64,000 bases of DNA from Hyphomicrobium_A sp963728165 (GCA_963728165.1 CAVSIY010000006.1:124001-188000), one strand, 5' to 3'. Counted from the stretch's first letter, positions 17,374 through 26,086 are shown. Numbers and translations: made by a program. Notes: generated by a model from the letters alone, not told the origin.

Positions 17374-19002
17374 ATGTCCTCAAACCCCTACAACGAGAAT
17401 CTCCATAAGAACGCCGCCAACTATCAGCCGCTGACGCCCTTGCAGTTCCTGGCGCGCGCAGCTGCCGTCTACCCTGAGCATACTGCCGTCATCCACGGGG
17501 CGGCGCGGGCGAGCTACGCCCAGCTCTATGCGCGCTGCCGCCGGCTCGCCTCGGCGCTCGCAGCCCGCAATATCGGCCCCGGCGACACGGTGTCGGTGAT
17601 GCTGTCGAACACACCGTCGATGCTGGAAGCGCACTACGGCGTGCCGATGGCGGGCGCCGTGTTGCATTCGCTCAACACGCGGCTCGACGCGGCCATCGTC
17701 GCCTTCCAGCTCGATCACGCCGACGCCAAGGTGCTCATCACCGACCGCGAGTTCGCCGCGACCATGAAGGAGGCCTTGGCGCTCGCCAGCGTGAAGCCGC
17801 TGATCATCGACTACGACGACCCGCAGTTTCCGCAAACGGGCGAGCCGCTCTCCGCTCTCGACTACGAGGCGTTCCTCGCCGAGGGCGATCCCGATTTCCA
17901 ATGGCGCATGCCGGACGACGAATGGGACGCGATCGCGCTCAACTACACCTCCGGCACCACCGGCAATCCCAAGGGCGTCGTCTACCATCACCGCGGCGCA
18001 GCCCTCATGTGCTACGCCAACACGCTCGAGACCGGCATGGGGCTGCATCCCGTCTACCTGTGGACGCTGCCCATGTTCCACTGCAACGGCTGGTGCTTCC
18101 CTTGGTCCGTGTCGGTCGTCGCCGGCACGCACGTGTGCCTCAGGTGGGTGCGCGCCAAGGCGATGTACGACGCGATCGCCGACCACAAGGTCACGCATCT
18201 CTCCGGCGCGCCCATCGTCATGACGACGCTGCTCAACGCGACGCCCGAGGAGAAGCGCCCGATCGCACACGCCGTCTGGGTCAACCATGCCGCCGCCCCG
18301 CCCCCGCAGGCCGTGCTCGACGCCATGACGGCGACGGGCTTCCGCTTGACGCACCTCTATGGGCTCACCGAGACCTACGGCCCCGCCGTCGTCAACGAAT
18401 GGAACACGGACTGGAACGGCCTCGACGAGGCCGGGCGCGCCTTCAAGCGCACGCGCCAGGGCGTGCGCTACGTCTCGCTCGAAGGGCTCACGGTCATGGA
18501 CCCGCTGACGATGACGGAGGTGCCAGCCGACGGCGAGACGCTGGGCGAGGTCATGTTCCGCGGCAACATCGTCATGAAAGGGTATCTCAAGAACGCTGCG
18601 GCCACGGATGAGGCGTTCGCGGGGGGCTGGTTCCACTCCGGCGACTTGGGCGTGCTCTACCCGGACGGCTACATCCAGCTCAAAGACCGCTCCAAGGACA
18701 TCATCATCTCCGGCGGCGAGAACATCTCCTCGATCGAGGTGGAGGACGTGCTCTACAAGCACCCCGCCGTCGCCTGCTGCGCCGTCGTCGCCAAGCCGGA
18801 CGAGAAGTGGGGTGAGACGCCGTGCGCCTTCGTGGAGCTGCGCCCCGGCACCAGCGCCACGGCGGAGGAGCTCGTCGCCTGGTGCCGCGAGGGGCTCGCG
18901 CACTACAAGTGCCCGCGCCACATCGTGTTCGTGGATGTGCCGCGCACCTCGACCGGCAAGATCCAGAAGTTCAAGCTGCGCCAGATGGCGAAGCAGGCTT
19001 GA
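17374..19002 (+). CDS. Acyl-CoA synthetase (AMP-forming)
   Basis: 542 residues. AMP-binding signatures are clear: P-loop-like YTSGTTGNPKGVVYHH near residue 195, LYGLTETYGP near 325, HSGDLGVLYPDGYIQLKDRSKD near 425, and the C-terminal lysine in STGKIQKFKLR. The enzyme activates a carboxylic acid with ATP to acyl-AMP, then acyl-CoA. Overall it resembles the 540-residue alphaproteobacterial acyl-CoA synthetases related to 3-methylmercaptopropionyl-CoA ligase (DmdB) and medium-chain ligases; the substrate is uncertain. The ATG at 17374 was preferred to a TTG at 17350 because conserved sequence starts there. Confidence 0.92.
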   Translation: MSSNPYNENLHKNAANYQPLTPLQFLARAAAVYPEHTAVIHGAARASYAQLYARCRRLASALAARNIGPGDTVSVMLSNTPSMLEAHYGVPMAGAVLHSLNTRLDAAIVAFQLDHADAKVLITDREFAATMKEALALASVKPLIIDYDDPQFPQTGEPLSALDYEAFLAEGDPDFQWRMPDDEWDAIALNYTSGTTGNPKGVVYHHRGAALMCYANTLETGMGLHPVYLWTLPMFHCNGWCFPWSVSVVAGTHVCLRWVRAKAMYDAIADHKVTHLSGAPIVMTTLLNATPEEKRPIAHAVWVNHAAAPPPQAVLDAMTATGFRLTHLYGLTETYGPAVVNEWNTDWNGLDEAGRAFKRTRQGVRYVSLEGLTVMDPLTMTEVPADGETLGEVMFRGNIVMKGYLKNAAATDEAFAGGWFHSGDLGVLYPDGYIQLKDRSKDIIISGGENISSIEVEDVLYKHPAVACCAVVAKPDEKWGETPCAFVELRPGTSATAEELVAWCREGLAHYKCPRHIVFVDVPRTSTGKIQKFKLRQMAKQA

Positions 19003-19320
19003 GGGCTCTCGAAAGCCTAGAAGGCTTGAGCGCACGCGCGCCTCGCATTAAGCGATCTGTGTCACCGTCGTCGTGGCCCTCGACGCACAAGAGACAAAGG
19101 CGGCCGGCTGGAAGCCCGGCTATTACTATTCGCCTCTCTCCCCGCAAGAGGCTTTCGAGTTGCTCGGCCTCTAACGATAGCGCGTGCGCTCGTCACGGCA
19201 GCGCCCGACTGCGCCGCCGAATATGAGCAGACCCGTCCCGCACAATGAGCGCAGGCCTCACGTGTCGTGAGAGATTTTCGAGGCGAGCGAGGGCCGCTCG
19301 CCCCGCAAACGACGAAGCGC

Positions 19321-19500
19321 CTAGTGGCGCGTCTCGTCGTCGCTCAAACGAGCGATCTGGTCCTTTAGCTTGAGTTTTTCCAACTTCAATCGGTGTATTT
19401 CAATGTCGTCCGACCCGGGGCGGGCGACCTCTTCTTCAATCCTACGCTCAAGAAGACGATGCTTCTCCGCTAGCTCCTGGATGTGAGCCGCAAGCGCCAT
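19321..19500 (-). CDS. YdcH family protein (DUF465)
   Basis: 59 residues, helical hairpin: HIQELAEKHRLLERRIEEEV, then DIEIHRLKLEKLKLKDQIARL, which is the DUF465/YdcH pattern. GGAGG lies upstream of two adjacent ATG codons; the one at 19500 has the better spacing. Small cytoplasmic protein of unknown role. A second YdcH gene follows on the opposite strand at 19776, and the pair next to purE is a common Hyphomicrobiales arrangement. Confidence 0.88.
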   Translation of the reverse strand: MALAAHIQELAEKHRLLERRIEEEVARPGSDDIEIHRLKLEKLKLKDQIARLSDDETRH

Positions 19501-19775
19501 CATGGTCCTCCATGAATTTGTTGAAGAGACCCCGTTAAGGTGCCAGATCGCTGGGCGATTGTCCAATGTCGAACACCAATTGTAAGCACCACCCGAAGCA
19601 CGCAATTTGATGAAAAAAGGGCCGCACGAGCGTTCAGATAATGCTGCAACTGACCGCTCTTCCAGGGAAATTGTGGGTTAGCGTGCGGCTGTCGCTTGCC
19701 ATGCCCCCCCAAACAGGACGATAGTTCACGCGCCCGCGCGGTGTATAACAAGGGGGCGTTTGACCGGGCCGGTGA

Positions 19776-19982
19776 ATGACGCGTGTCGACGAGAGAGAGC
19801 TCCGTGACGAACTCGTCAAGCTCAGGGCGGAGCACCGTGAGCTCGACGACCAAATCATCTTGCTCGAGGGCTCGTCGACAGCGGACCAACTCCTCGTCAA
19901 ACGCCTGAAAAAGCGCAAGCTCGCCTTGAAGGATCGCATCACCGCGATCGAGGACCAGCTTCTTCCCGACATCATCGCGTGA
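19776..19982 (+). CDS. YdcH family protein (DUF465), second copy
   Basis: 68 residues with the DUF465 helical hairpin: ELRDELVKLRAEHRELDDQI, and a second helix VKRLKKRKLALKDRITAIED. It is more charged than its divergent neighbour at 19321-19500, whose sequence is clearly related. It precedes purE by about 110 bases on the same strand and may be cotranscribed. Function unknown. Confidence 0.88.
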   Translation: MTRVDERELRDELVKLRAEHRELDDQIILLEGSSTADQLLVKRLKKRKLALKDRITAIEDQLLPDIIA

Positions 19983-20091
19983 CACTTGCCGCGCGCCTCC
20001 AGGTGAGACTGTCGAAGCGACAATCCCCTTGTCATGGGCGGCCTGCTCCTGTAATCCCCCGCTTTCTTTCGGACCGGACGCAGCACGGACT

Positions 20092-20586
20092 ATGAGCACC
20101 GGGAAAGCCGTCGTCGGCATCATCATGGGCAGCCAATCGGACTGGCCCATCCTCAAGAAGGCGGCCGAGATCCTCGACGAGCTGCAGGTCCCCTACGAGA
20201 CGCGCATCGTCTCCGCGCACCGCACGCCCGAGCGCCTCTACGAGTACGCCAAGACCGCCAAGGAGCGCGGGATCAAGGTGATCATCGCCGGCGCCGGCGG
20301 GGCCGCGCACCTGCCCGGCATGACTGCCTCGCTGACGCCGCTGCCGGTGCTGGGCGTGCCCATCGCGACGACGGTGCTGGGCGGCCAGGACAGCCTCTAT
20401 TCGATTGCGCAGATGCCGGCCGGCGTTCCCGTCGCCACCTTGGCGATCGGCGAGATGGGAGCGACCAACGCCGCTCTGCTGGCAGGACAGATTCTCGGCC
20501 TCGCCGACCCCAAGGTGATGGGCCGCGTCGAGGCGCACCGCGCCAGGCGCACCGCGGCCGTCGCCGAAGCTCCCAAGGACGCGTGA
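20092..20586 (+). CDS. purE: 5-(carboxyamino)imidazole ribonucleotide mutase
   Basis: 164 residues, class I PurE. The N-terminal GIIMGSQSDWPILKKAAEIL carries the substrate-phosphate loop, followed by the VSAHRTPERL catalytic-His segment and AGAGGAAHLPGMTAS. It isomerises N5-CAIR to CAIR in purine synthesis, working with PurK, whose gene starts three bases after this stop. Start ATG at 20092 matches family length. Cytoplasmic octamer in characterised members. Confidence 0.97.
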   Translation: MSTGKAVVGIIMGSQSDWPILKKAAEILDELQVPYETRIVSAHRTPERLYEYAKTAKERGIKVIIAGAGGAAHLPGMTASLTPLPVLGVPIATTVLGGQDSLYSIAQMPAGVPVATLAIGEMGATNAALLAGQILGLADPKVMGRVEAHRARRTAAVAEAPKDA

Positions 20587-20589
20587 GGA

Positions 20590-21675
20590 ATGCCGCCGCT
20601 CCCGCCGGGGTCCACCATCGGCATCCTGGGCGGCGGCCAGCTCGGGCGCATGCTGGCGCTGGCAGCGGCACGCCTCGGATTCAAGAGCCACATCTATAAC
20701 GACGCGACAGGTCCGGCCTGCGATGTGGCCGCCGCCGTCACGCTCGGGCGCTTCGACGACGAGGCAAAACTCGCAAGCTTCGCGGGCGCCGTTGACGTCG
20801 TCACCTACGAGTTCGAGAACGTGCCGGTGGCGGCCGCAGCAGCGGTGGAGCGCATCACGCCGGTGCGGCCGGGCTTGAAAGCGCTAGAGGTCTCGCAGGA
20901 CCGCCTCGATGAGAAGCGGTTCGTGGCGGGCCTGGGGCTGCCGGTGGCGCCGTTCGCGGCCATAGCAAGCGCCGATGATTTCGAAAGGGCAGCGCGCGAT
21001 TTGTTGTTCCCCGCCATCCTCAAGACGCGCCGCCTCGGCTACGATGGCAAGGGGCAAGCCCGGGTTGCGACCGCGGCCGAGCTGCCGGCCGCGGTCACGG
21101 CGATCGGCAGCGCGCCAGCGACGCTCGAGGGCGTCGTCAACTTCAAATGCGAGGTCTCGGTCCTGCTCGTGCGCGGTCTCGACGGCGCAACGCGCTTCTA
21201 CGACATCCCGGTCAACCGTCACGAGGGCGGCATCCTGCGCACCTCGACGGTGCCGTGCGACATGCCTGCTTCACACCAGGCGCGGGCCCGCGAGATTGCG
21301 CAAGCGATCGCCGCTGCCCTCGATTACGTCGGCGTGCTGGCGGTGGAGATGTTCTGTGTGGGCGAAGGTGGAGAGCCGCTGATCGTCAACGAGTTTGCTC
21401 CGCGCGTGCACAACAGCGGCCACTGGACCATCGACGCCTGCGCCGTCAGCCAGTTCGAGAACCACGTGCGCGCCGTCGCCGGCTGGCCGCTGGGGTCGAC
21501 CGAACGTCATTCAGACGCGCGCATGCAAAACCTCATCGGCGCGGAAGCTTCAGACTGGGCGCGCCTTGCCGCCGAGCCCGGCGCCTGCCTGCATCTCTAC
21601 GCCAAAGGGGAAGCCCGGGCGGGCCGCAAGATGGGGCATGTGACCTGGATAAAACCCCGTGCGGACCGGGCTTGA
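20590..21675 (+). CDS. purK: 5-(carboxyamino)imidazole ribonucleotide synthase
   Basis: 361 residues, ATP-grasp fold. IGILGGGQLGRMLALAAARL near the N-terminus is diagnostic of PurK; TRRLGYDGKGQARV forms the ATP loop, and EMFCVGEGGEPLIVNEFAPRVHNSGH provides metal and substrate ligands. It makes N5-CAIR from AIR, bicarbonate and ATP. Tightly coupled to purE. Confidence 0.97.
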   Translation: MPPLPPGSTIGILGGGQLGRMLALAAARLGFKSHIYNDATGPACDVAAAVTLGRFDDEAKLASFAGAVDVVTYEFENVPVAAAAAVERITPVRPGLKALEVSQDRLDEKRFVAGLGLPVAPFAAIASADDFERAARDLLFPAILKTRRLGYDGKGQARVATAAELPAAVTAIGSAPATLEGVVNFKCEVSVLLVRGLDGATRFYDIPVNRHEGGILRTSTVPCDMPASHQARAREIAQAIAAALDYVGVLAVEMFCVGEGGEPLIVNEFAPRVHNSGHWTIDACAVSQFENHVRAVAGWPLGSTERHSDARMQNLIGAEASDWARLAAEPGACLHLYAKGEARAGRKMGHVTWIKPRADRA

Positions 21676-21852
21676 AGACTTGTAGCGGCCTGCCTGAACC
21701 GCCGCCCGGCCCCTGACCGACGATGGACAATTCCGCCGCCTTTTGCTAGACAGCCCCCACTTTCAACGACGAGCGCGAGACTGGCGGGCGGCTCTGCCGG
21801 GCGCGTTTGTCTGGTTTCCCGTTCGCTTGGATCAATCAGAGGAAGACATCGC

Positions 21853-22143
21853 TTGCAGGTTCTCGTCCGCGACAACAACGTCGATCAGGCCCTCAAGGCG
21901 CTCAAGAAGAAGATGCAGCGCGAGGGTATTTTCCGGGAGATGAAGCTCCGCAACTATTTCGAGAAGCCGTCCGAGCGCAAGGCTCGCGAAAGGGCCGAGG
22001 CCGTGCGCCGCGCGCGCAAGCTCGCCCGCAAGAAGCTCCAGCGCGAAGGGCTGCTGCCCGGCAAGCCGGCGGTGGCAGCGCGCGGCGGTCCCCAGCGCGG
22101 TGGACCGGGCCGCAGCGGACCGGGACCGGGTGGGCCCCGCTAA
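21853..22143 (+). CDS. rpsU: 30S ribosomal protein S21 with Gly/Pro/Arg tail
   Basis: 96 residues starting at a TTG, with AGAGGAAG eight bases upstream. Residues 1-70 are typical S21 (MQVLVRDNNVDQALKALKKK, then REMKLRNYFEKPSERKARE). Beyond that the protein carries a Gly-, Pro- and Arg-rich extension of about 25 residues with GGPQRGGPGRSGPGPGGPR; E. coli S21 stops near 71. S21 takes part in initiation at the 30S platform. A terminator follows at 22171-22206. Confidence 0.96.
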   Translation: MQVLVRDNNVDQALKALKKKMQREGIFREMKLRNYFEKPSERKARERAEAVRRARKLARKKLQREGLLPGKPAVAARGGPQRGGPGRSGPGPGGPR

Positions 22144-22170
22144 AGGGCGCTCCGCTTCCGACCAACGATC

Positions 22171-22206
22171 ATGCGCCCCCAGTGCTTTAGGGGCGCATTT
22201 GCTTTT
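22171..22206 (+). terminator. Terminator of rpsU
   Basis: Nine-base stem ATGCGCCCC/GGGGCGCAT, ten-base loop, then TTGCTTTT. It overlaps the last codons of the convergent hydrolase gene. Confidence 0.85.
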
Positions 22207-23032
22207 CGGGAGCTGACGCGGCACCCGCCGACGCGATTGCGTCGATCCAGCGAAAGACCTCCTCGCCCGAGCCGTAGAGATGATGGTCGGAGTGGCCGGC
22301 GCCGGGGAAGGTCACGATCTCCTTGGGATCATTGGCGGCAGCATAGACCGCGCGCCCCATGGCCACGGGAATGACCTCGTCGTCCTCCCCGTGGATGACG
22401 AGCAAGGGCGCGGTCACCGAAGGCAGATAGCGCAAGGTCTCGTAGCGGTCGAACAGGAACCAGCGCACGGGAAAATAGGGATAGGCGCCGGCCGCCACGT
22501 CGACGATGGAGGTGTAAGGGGCATCGAGAATGATGCCGCCTACCGGCCTTTCGGCGGCCAGCTGCACCGCGATCCCTGAGCCGAGCGACTCGCCATAGAG
22601 GATGATGTCGTCGGCCGCGACGCCCTCCGCGATCAGCGCGTCATAGGCGAGCTTGGCGTCGGCGACGTTGGCGCGCTCGCTCGGCTGGCCGCTCGAGCCG
22701 CTGTAGCCGCGATAGCTCAGGATGAAGACGCCGATCCCGCGCGCGAGGTATTTGCGCACGCGCTCGGAGCGGTTGGCGAGATTGCCGGCGTTGCCGTGAA
22801 AATAAAGGAGCGTGGGCCGCCCTGGAGCGGCCCGACCGAACCAGGCAACGAGCGCTTCACCATCGGGCGTCTGCAGCACGCGCTCCTCCACACCTGCGAG
22901 CGCAAAGCTTGCAGGGGACACGCGTGTGCGGTCGGGAAAGTACATGAGCCTGCGCTGTCCGATGAAGGCTGCGACGGCAACGAATGCATAGGCGGAGGCG
23001 AGAACGAGCGCGAGTTTCACCATCACGTCCAT
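22187..23032 (-). CDS. Membrane-anchored alpha/beta hydrolase (BEM46-like)
   Basis: 281 residues. An N-terminal membrane anchor (about 5-25) precedes the hydrolase fold: LLYFHGNAGNLANR gives the oxyanion-hole HGN, YGESLGSGIAVQ holds the nucleophile Ser, VIHGEDDEVIP the acid Asp, and GAGHSDHHLYG the His. This is the BEM46/ABHD13-like serine hydrolase group; substrates are unknown. It faces the periplasm or the cytoplasm depending on anchor orientation, which is not clear. Alone in its unit and convergent with rpsU. Confidence 0.88.
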   Translation of the reverse strand: MDVMVKLALVLASAYAFVAVAAFIGQRRLMYFPDRTRVSPASFALAGVEERVLQTPDGEALVAWFGRAAPGRPTLLYFHGNAGNLANRSERVRKYLARGIGVFILSYRGYSGSSGQPSERANVADAKLAYDALIAEGVAADDIILYGESLGSGIAVQLAAERPVGGIILDAPYTSIVDVAAGAYPYFPVRWFLFDRYETLRYLPSVTAPLLVIHGEDDEVIPVAMGRAVYAAANDPKEIVTFPGAGHSDHHLYGSGEEVFRWIDAIASAGAASAPEKQMRP

Positions 23033-23305
23033 GCCGTTCCGGTTGCCGGGGGCCTAGATCCGAGAGCGGCGCGTGGCCGCCCCCGATCAGGATAACGACC
23101 GCACCCGCCGTTGCGGAAGGGTCAGCGCGCATTCTCATCCCACGAAGATCGCAATGCACAAAGACAGGACGCGTGCTGAATTTTGCTTTGCAGCAACCTT
23201 AAATTGCATGCTAGGTTGTTATCAACCGGCTGAGGCTGGGACCCGATACTTTTGGAGGGAGCTTTTATCAGCAAGTCGTTTAAAGACCGTCCCTCGATCC
23301 TTGCG

Positions 23306-23338
23306 TGCCGGGCATCTCATCCATGCCCGGCATTTTTT
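23306..23338 (+). terminator. Orphan plus-strand terminator (possible small RNA end)
   Basis: Ten-base stem TGCCGGGCAT/ATGCCCGGCA with a seven-base loop, followed by TTTTTT. Both flanking genes run on the minus strand, so this terminator belongs to an unannotated plus-strand transcript. The preceding 130 bases include hairpin GGTTG-ttat-CAACC and a GGGAC...GTCCC pairing, but no convincing reading frame. Confidence 0.7.
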
Positions 23339-23374
23339 ATCCCAATGTGACGGCCACCGCCGGCGCGCTCGCGC

Positions 23375-24493
23375 TCACGCACCGATCGCCCGCTCCGGGG
23401 CGAGCGGCTTCTCCCCCAATGCGGCGGCAACGGCGGCGTGCGTGATCTTGCCCTCGTAGACATTGAGCCCAGCCAACAGGTGTGGATCGGCGCGCAATGC
23501 GCCCACGATACCCTTGTCGGCGAGCGCCAGAACGAAGGGCAGCGTGGCGTTGTTGAGCGCGAAGGTGGAGGTGCGCGCGACGGCTCCCGGCATGTTGGTG
23601 ACGCAGTAGTGCACCACGCCGTGCTCCACGTAGCTCGGGTGGGCGTGCGTCGTCGGCCTCGAGGTCTCCGAGAATCCGCCCTGGTCGATGGAGATGTCGA
23701 CGATGACCGAGCCGCGCTTCATGCTCTCGACCAGGGCTTCGCTGATGAGCTTGGGCGCCGCCGCGCCTGCCACCAGCACCGCGCCGATGACGAGATCGGC
23801 TTCGAGCACGTAGTCCTCGATCGCCTGGCGCGTGGAGAAGATGGTGTTGAGGGAGGCGCCGAAGCGCTGGTCGAGCGCGTAGAGCCGCTCGATATTTATG
23901 TCGATGCAGGTGACGGCGGCCTCGAGCCCGATCGACATGCGCACGGCGTTGAGCCCAGCGACGCCGCCGCCGATCACCACGACGTTGGCGGGCGCCACCC
24001 CCGCCGTGCCGCCGAGCAGCATGCCGCGGCCGCCCTGCTCCATCTCCAGACAATGGGCGCCGGCCTGGATCGCCATGCGGCCCGCGACCTCGCTCATGGG
24101 CGACAAGAGCGGCAGGCCGCCGTGCACGCCGGTGACGGTCTCATACGCGATCGCAGTGACGCCGCACTTCATCAGCGCCTTGGCCTGCTGCGGGTCAGGC
24201 GCCAGGTGCAAGTAGGTAAAGAGCGTCTGCCCTTCGCGCAGCATGGCGCGCTCCTTGGGCTGCGGCTCCTTCACCTTCACGATGAGCTCGGCCTCGGCGA
24301 AGACCTCTGCCGCGCTGTCGACGATCCTGGCGCCGGCCTTGCGGTAGTCCTCGTCGGAGACGCCCATGCGCTCAGCCGCGCCGGTCTCGACCACGACATC
24401 GTGCCCGTGCGCCGTCGCCTCGCGCACGCTCGCGGGGATGAGCCCGACGCGATACTCGTGGACCTTGATCTCCTTGGGCACGCCGATGCGCAT
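23375..24493 (-). CDS. ald: Alanine dehydrogenase
   Basis: 372 residues. N-terminal MRIGVPKEIKVHEYRVGLIP is diagnostic; the substrate loop (KVKEPQPKE, FTYLHLA) and the NAD-binding Rossmann motif VVIGGGVAGLNAVRM follow, with DISIDQGGFSETS near 270. It catalyses reversible NAD-dependent deamination of L-alanine to pyruvate and ammonia. GGGAGG precedes the ATG at 24493, excluding the longer frame. Hexameric cytoplasmic enzyme in studied members. Confidence 0.96.
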   Translation of the reverse strand: MRIGVPKEIKVHEYRVGLIPASVREATAHGHDVVVETGAAERMGVSDEDYRKAGARIVDSAAEVFAEAELIVKVKEPQPKERAMLREGQTLFTYLHLAPDPQQAKALMKCGVTAIAYETVTGVHGGLPLLSPMSEVAGRMAIQAGAHCLEMEQGGRGMLLGGTAGVAPANVVVIGGGVAGLNAVRMSIGLEAAVTCIDINIERLYALDQRFGASLNTIFSTRQAIEDYVLEADLVIGAVLVAGAAAPKLISEALVESMKRGSVIVDISIDQGGFSETSRPTTHAHPSYVEHGVVHYCVTNMPGAVARTSTFALNNATLPFVLALADKGIVGALRADPHLLAGLNVYEGKITHAAVAAALGEKPLAPERAIGA

Positions 24494-24561
24494 GGTCTGC
24501 CTCCCCGCGGGTGCGATGGGCGCGGAGCATACTTCGCTTGAGGCGCAATCCGAATGGCGTT

Positions 24562-24592
24562 CTTCACCTCTCCCCAGTGTGGAGAGGTGAAG
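24562..24592. repeat. Perfect inverted repeat between ald and the BNR gene
   Basis: CTTCACCTCTCC/GGAGAGGTGAAG, 12-base stem with a seven-base loop, 12 bases beyond the end of the BNR-repeat gene. It resembles dispersed palindromic elements of alphaproteobacteria and may also serve as terminator for the minus-strand BNR gene, although no T-run follows. Confidence 0.7.
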
Positions 24593-24603
24593 TCGCGCGC
24601 AAT

Positions 24604-25707
24604 TCAAGCGAAGCGGACGCAGTAGACGGGCGGCAGGTTGCTGGAAACCGTCTGCCAGCTGTCGCCCTGGTCCTCCGACACCCACAGGCTACCGGTGGTC
24701 GAGCCGAAGGCGAGCTTGTTGCCCGTCTCGTCGATGTCGAGGGCATGCCTAAAGACGAGATCGTAGGCGTGCTCTTGCGGCAGGCCGTTGCTCAGCGTCT
24801 CGAAGGACTTGCCAGCATCGCGCGTGCGCGTAACGACGACCCTGCCGTCGACGGGAATGCGCTTCTCGTCCTTGATGGCGGGCACAAACCAGGCGGTGTC
24901 CGGCTCATCCGGATGCACGGCGACGGCGAAGCCGAACGTCGAGGGCCCGGCTTCCTCGATCTCCTCCCACGCCTTGCCGCCGTTGTCGGAGCGGAAGATG
25001 CCGTTGTGGTGTTGCACCCACAGGCGATCCGGGTTGGCCCGGCATTGCACCATGCGGTGAGCGTCCTGGATGTTCGGGTCGAACTGCTGCTCGGGCGGCA
25101 TGAAGGCGGCGCGCATGCCGGTAATTTCCGAGTCCCAGGTGGTACCGCCGTCGGTCGTTGTCACCACGCCGCCGCAGGACACGGCGATCTGCACGCGCTT
25201 CGCGTCACGCGGGTCGACGCAAATGGAATGAATGCCGGGCAGGTCGGCGCCGCCGCCCATCCACTTCTTACGCCTGGGGCTGTCCCACAGCGTGCGCATG
25301 AACTCCCAGCTGGTGCCGCCGTCCGCGGAGCGGAACAGCCCGCCGGGAAGCGTGCCGCACCAGAGCACGCCCGTCTCGTCGCGCCCGCCCGTCTCCAGCG
25401 CCCAGATCTTGGCCGTCGTCCACGGGATCGGGCGGCCCCACGTGTCGTTATCCTCGAGGCCTTCGGGCTTCTCGGGATAGGTGGGCGTGGCAATCTCCTC
25501 CCAGGCGCCGTTGCCGTTGCTCTTGTGCATCTTGACGCCGAAGTGGCCGTGGTCGAGCGCGGCGTAAAGGCTATCATCGCGGGGATCGGCCAGCAGCATC
25601 GACACGTGGTCGGCGAGGAATTCGGCGCGCGTGATCTTCCAGGCGCCGCCGTTGCGTTGAAGCGTGAACAGGCCCTTGCGCGTCGCCACCAGAATGCGGT
25701 CGCTCAT
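24604..25707 (-). CDS. BNR/sialidase-like beta-propeller protein
   Basis: 367 residues. Several Asp-box-type repeats are visible: RSADGGTSWEFM, TTTDGGTTWDSE, RSDNGGKAWEEI, RTRDAGKSFETL and VSEDQGDSWQTV, spaced along a six- or seven-bladed propeller. It starts SDRILVATRKGLFTL and has no signal peptide, so it is probably cytoplasmic. The family is annotated as exo-alpha-sialidase or glycosyl hydrolase, but catalytic residues of sialidases are not recognisable, so enzyme activity is doubtful. The ATG at 25707 has GGGGGG upstream; it follows the MoaD/ThiS-like gene within two bases (a GTG at 25713 would overlap it). The two proteins probably act together. Confidence 0.85.
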   Translation of the reverse strand: MSDRILVATRKGLFTLQRNGGAWKITRAEFLADHVSMLLADPRDDSLYAALDHGHFGVKMHKSNGNGAWEEIATPTYPEKPEGLEDNDTWGRPIPWTTAKIWALETGGRDETGVLWCGTLPGGLFRSADGGTSWEFMRTLWDSPRRKKWMGGGADLPGIHSICVDPRDAKRVQIAVSCGGVVTTTDGGTTWDSEITGMRAAFMPPEQQFDPNIQDAHRMVQCRANPDRLWVQHHNGIFRSDNGGKAWEEIEEAGPSTFGFAVAVHPDEPDTAWFVPAIKDEKRIPVDGRVVVTRTRDAGKSFETLSNGLPQEHAYDLVFRHALDIDETGNKLAFGSTTGSLWVSEDQGDSWQTVSSNLPPVYCVRFA

Positions 25708-25709
25708 GC

Positions 25710-25979
25710 TCACCCCCCGGACAATGATTGCAGCACGTAGATCTCGCCGCCGTCGGGCACCACATCGGAGAGGTGCTGGCGGTCGCGAATGCGCTGGCCG
25801 TCTACGAACACCACCATGTGCTTGCGCAGAGCGGCCTGATCATCGAGCACGTAGGCCCGCGCGCGCGCGTTGCCGGCAAACGCCGCGTCGAGCGCCTCGC
25901 GCACAGTACGGCCCTCGACTTGCGCCGGCGGGCAGGCGATGTGGCGCTGCAGGTTCGGCGTGAACACGACGCGGACCAT
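25710..25979 (-). CDS. MoaD/ThiS-like ubiquitin-fold protein
   Basis: 89 residues, beta-grasp fold: MVRVVFTPNLQRHI at the start, VEGRTVREALDAAF, then FVDGQRIRDRQHL and VPDGGEIYVLQSLSGG. The C-terminal GlyGly is the activation site in MoaD, ThiS and ubiquitin-like sulfur carriers, where an E1-like enzyme adenylates it. Here the end is intact. No moeB, thiF, moaE or thiG gene lies nearby; the only partner is the BNR-propeller gene immediately downstream. The role could be sulfur transfer or a scaffold for the propeller. Confidence 0.85.
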   Translation of the reverse strand: MVRVVFTPNLQRHIACPPAQVEGRTVREALDAAFAGNARARAYVLDDQAALRKHMVVFVDGQRIRDRQHLSDVVPDGGEIYVLQSLSGG

Positions 25980-26058
25980 GGGCTGGTATCCTAAGGATCG
26001 ACGCAGCCTGGGATACTTCGACGGCCGGGATATGGCAAACCGATTGCTCCTATTTCAA

Positions 26059-26086
26059 CGTCATTCCCGCGGAGGCGGGAACCCAG
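26059..26086. repeat. Dispersed palindromic repeat
   Basis: CGTCATTCCCGCGGAGGCGGGAACCCAG: short inverted repeat TTCCCGC/GCGGGAA, a widespread intergenic element of proteobacterial genomes. One copy here, between the MoaD-like gene and the 26213 gene. Confidence 0.75.

Noticed and set aside
17380..19035. 551-codon minus-strand frame opposite the acyl-CoA synthetase
   Set aside because: Antisense shadow with low-complexity composition.
19073..19174. 33-codon GTG frame ending GWKPGYYYSPLSPQEAFELL
   Set aside because: The peptide looks protein-like, but no ribosome-binding site precedes it and it lacks an ATG; kept as a curiosity only.
23263..23340. Frame starting at ATC after GGAGGGAG upstream of the orphan terminator
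   Set aside because: It would require an ATC start and runs through the terminator hairpin; an RNA is the simpler reading.
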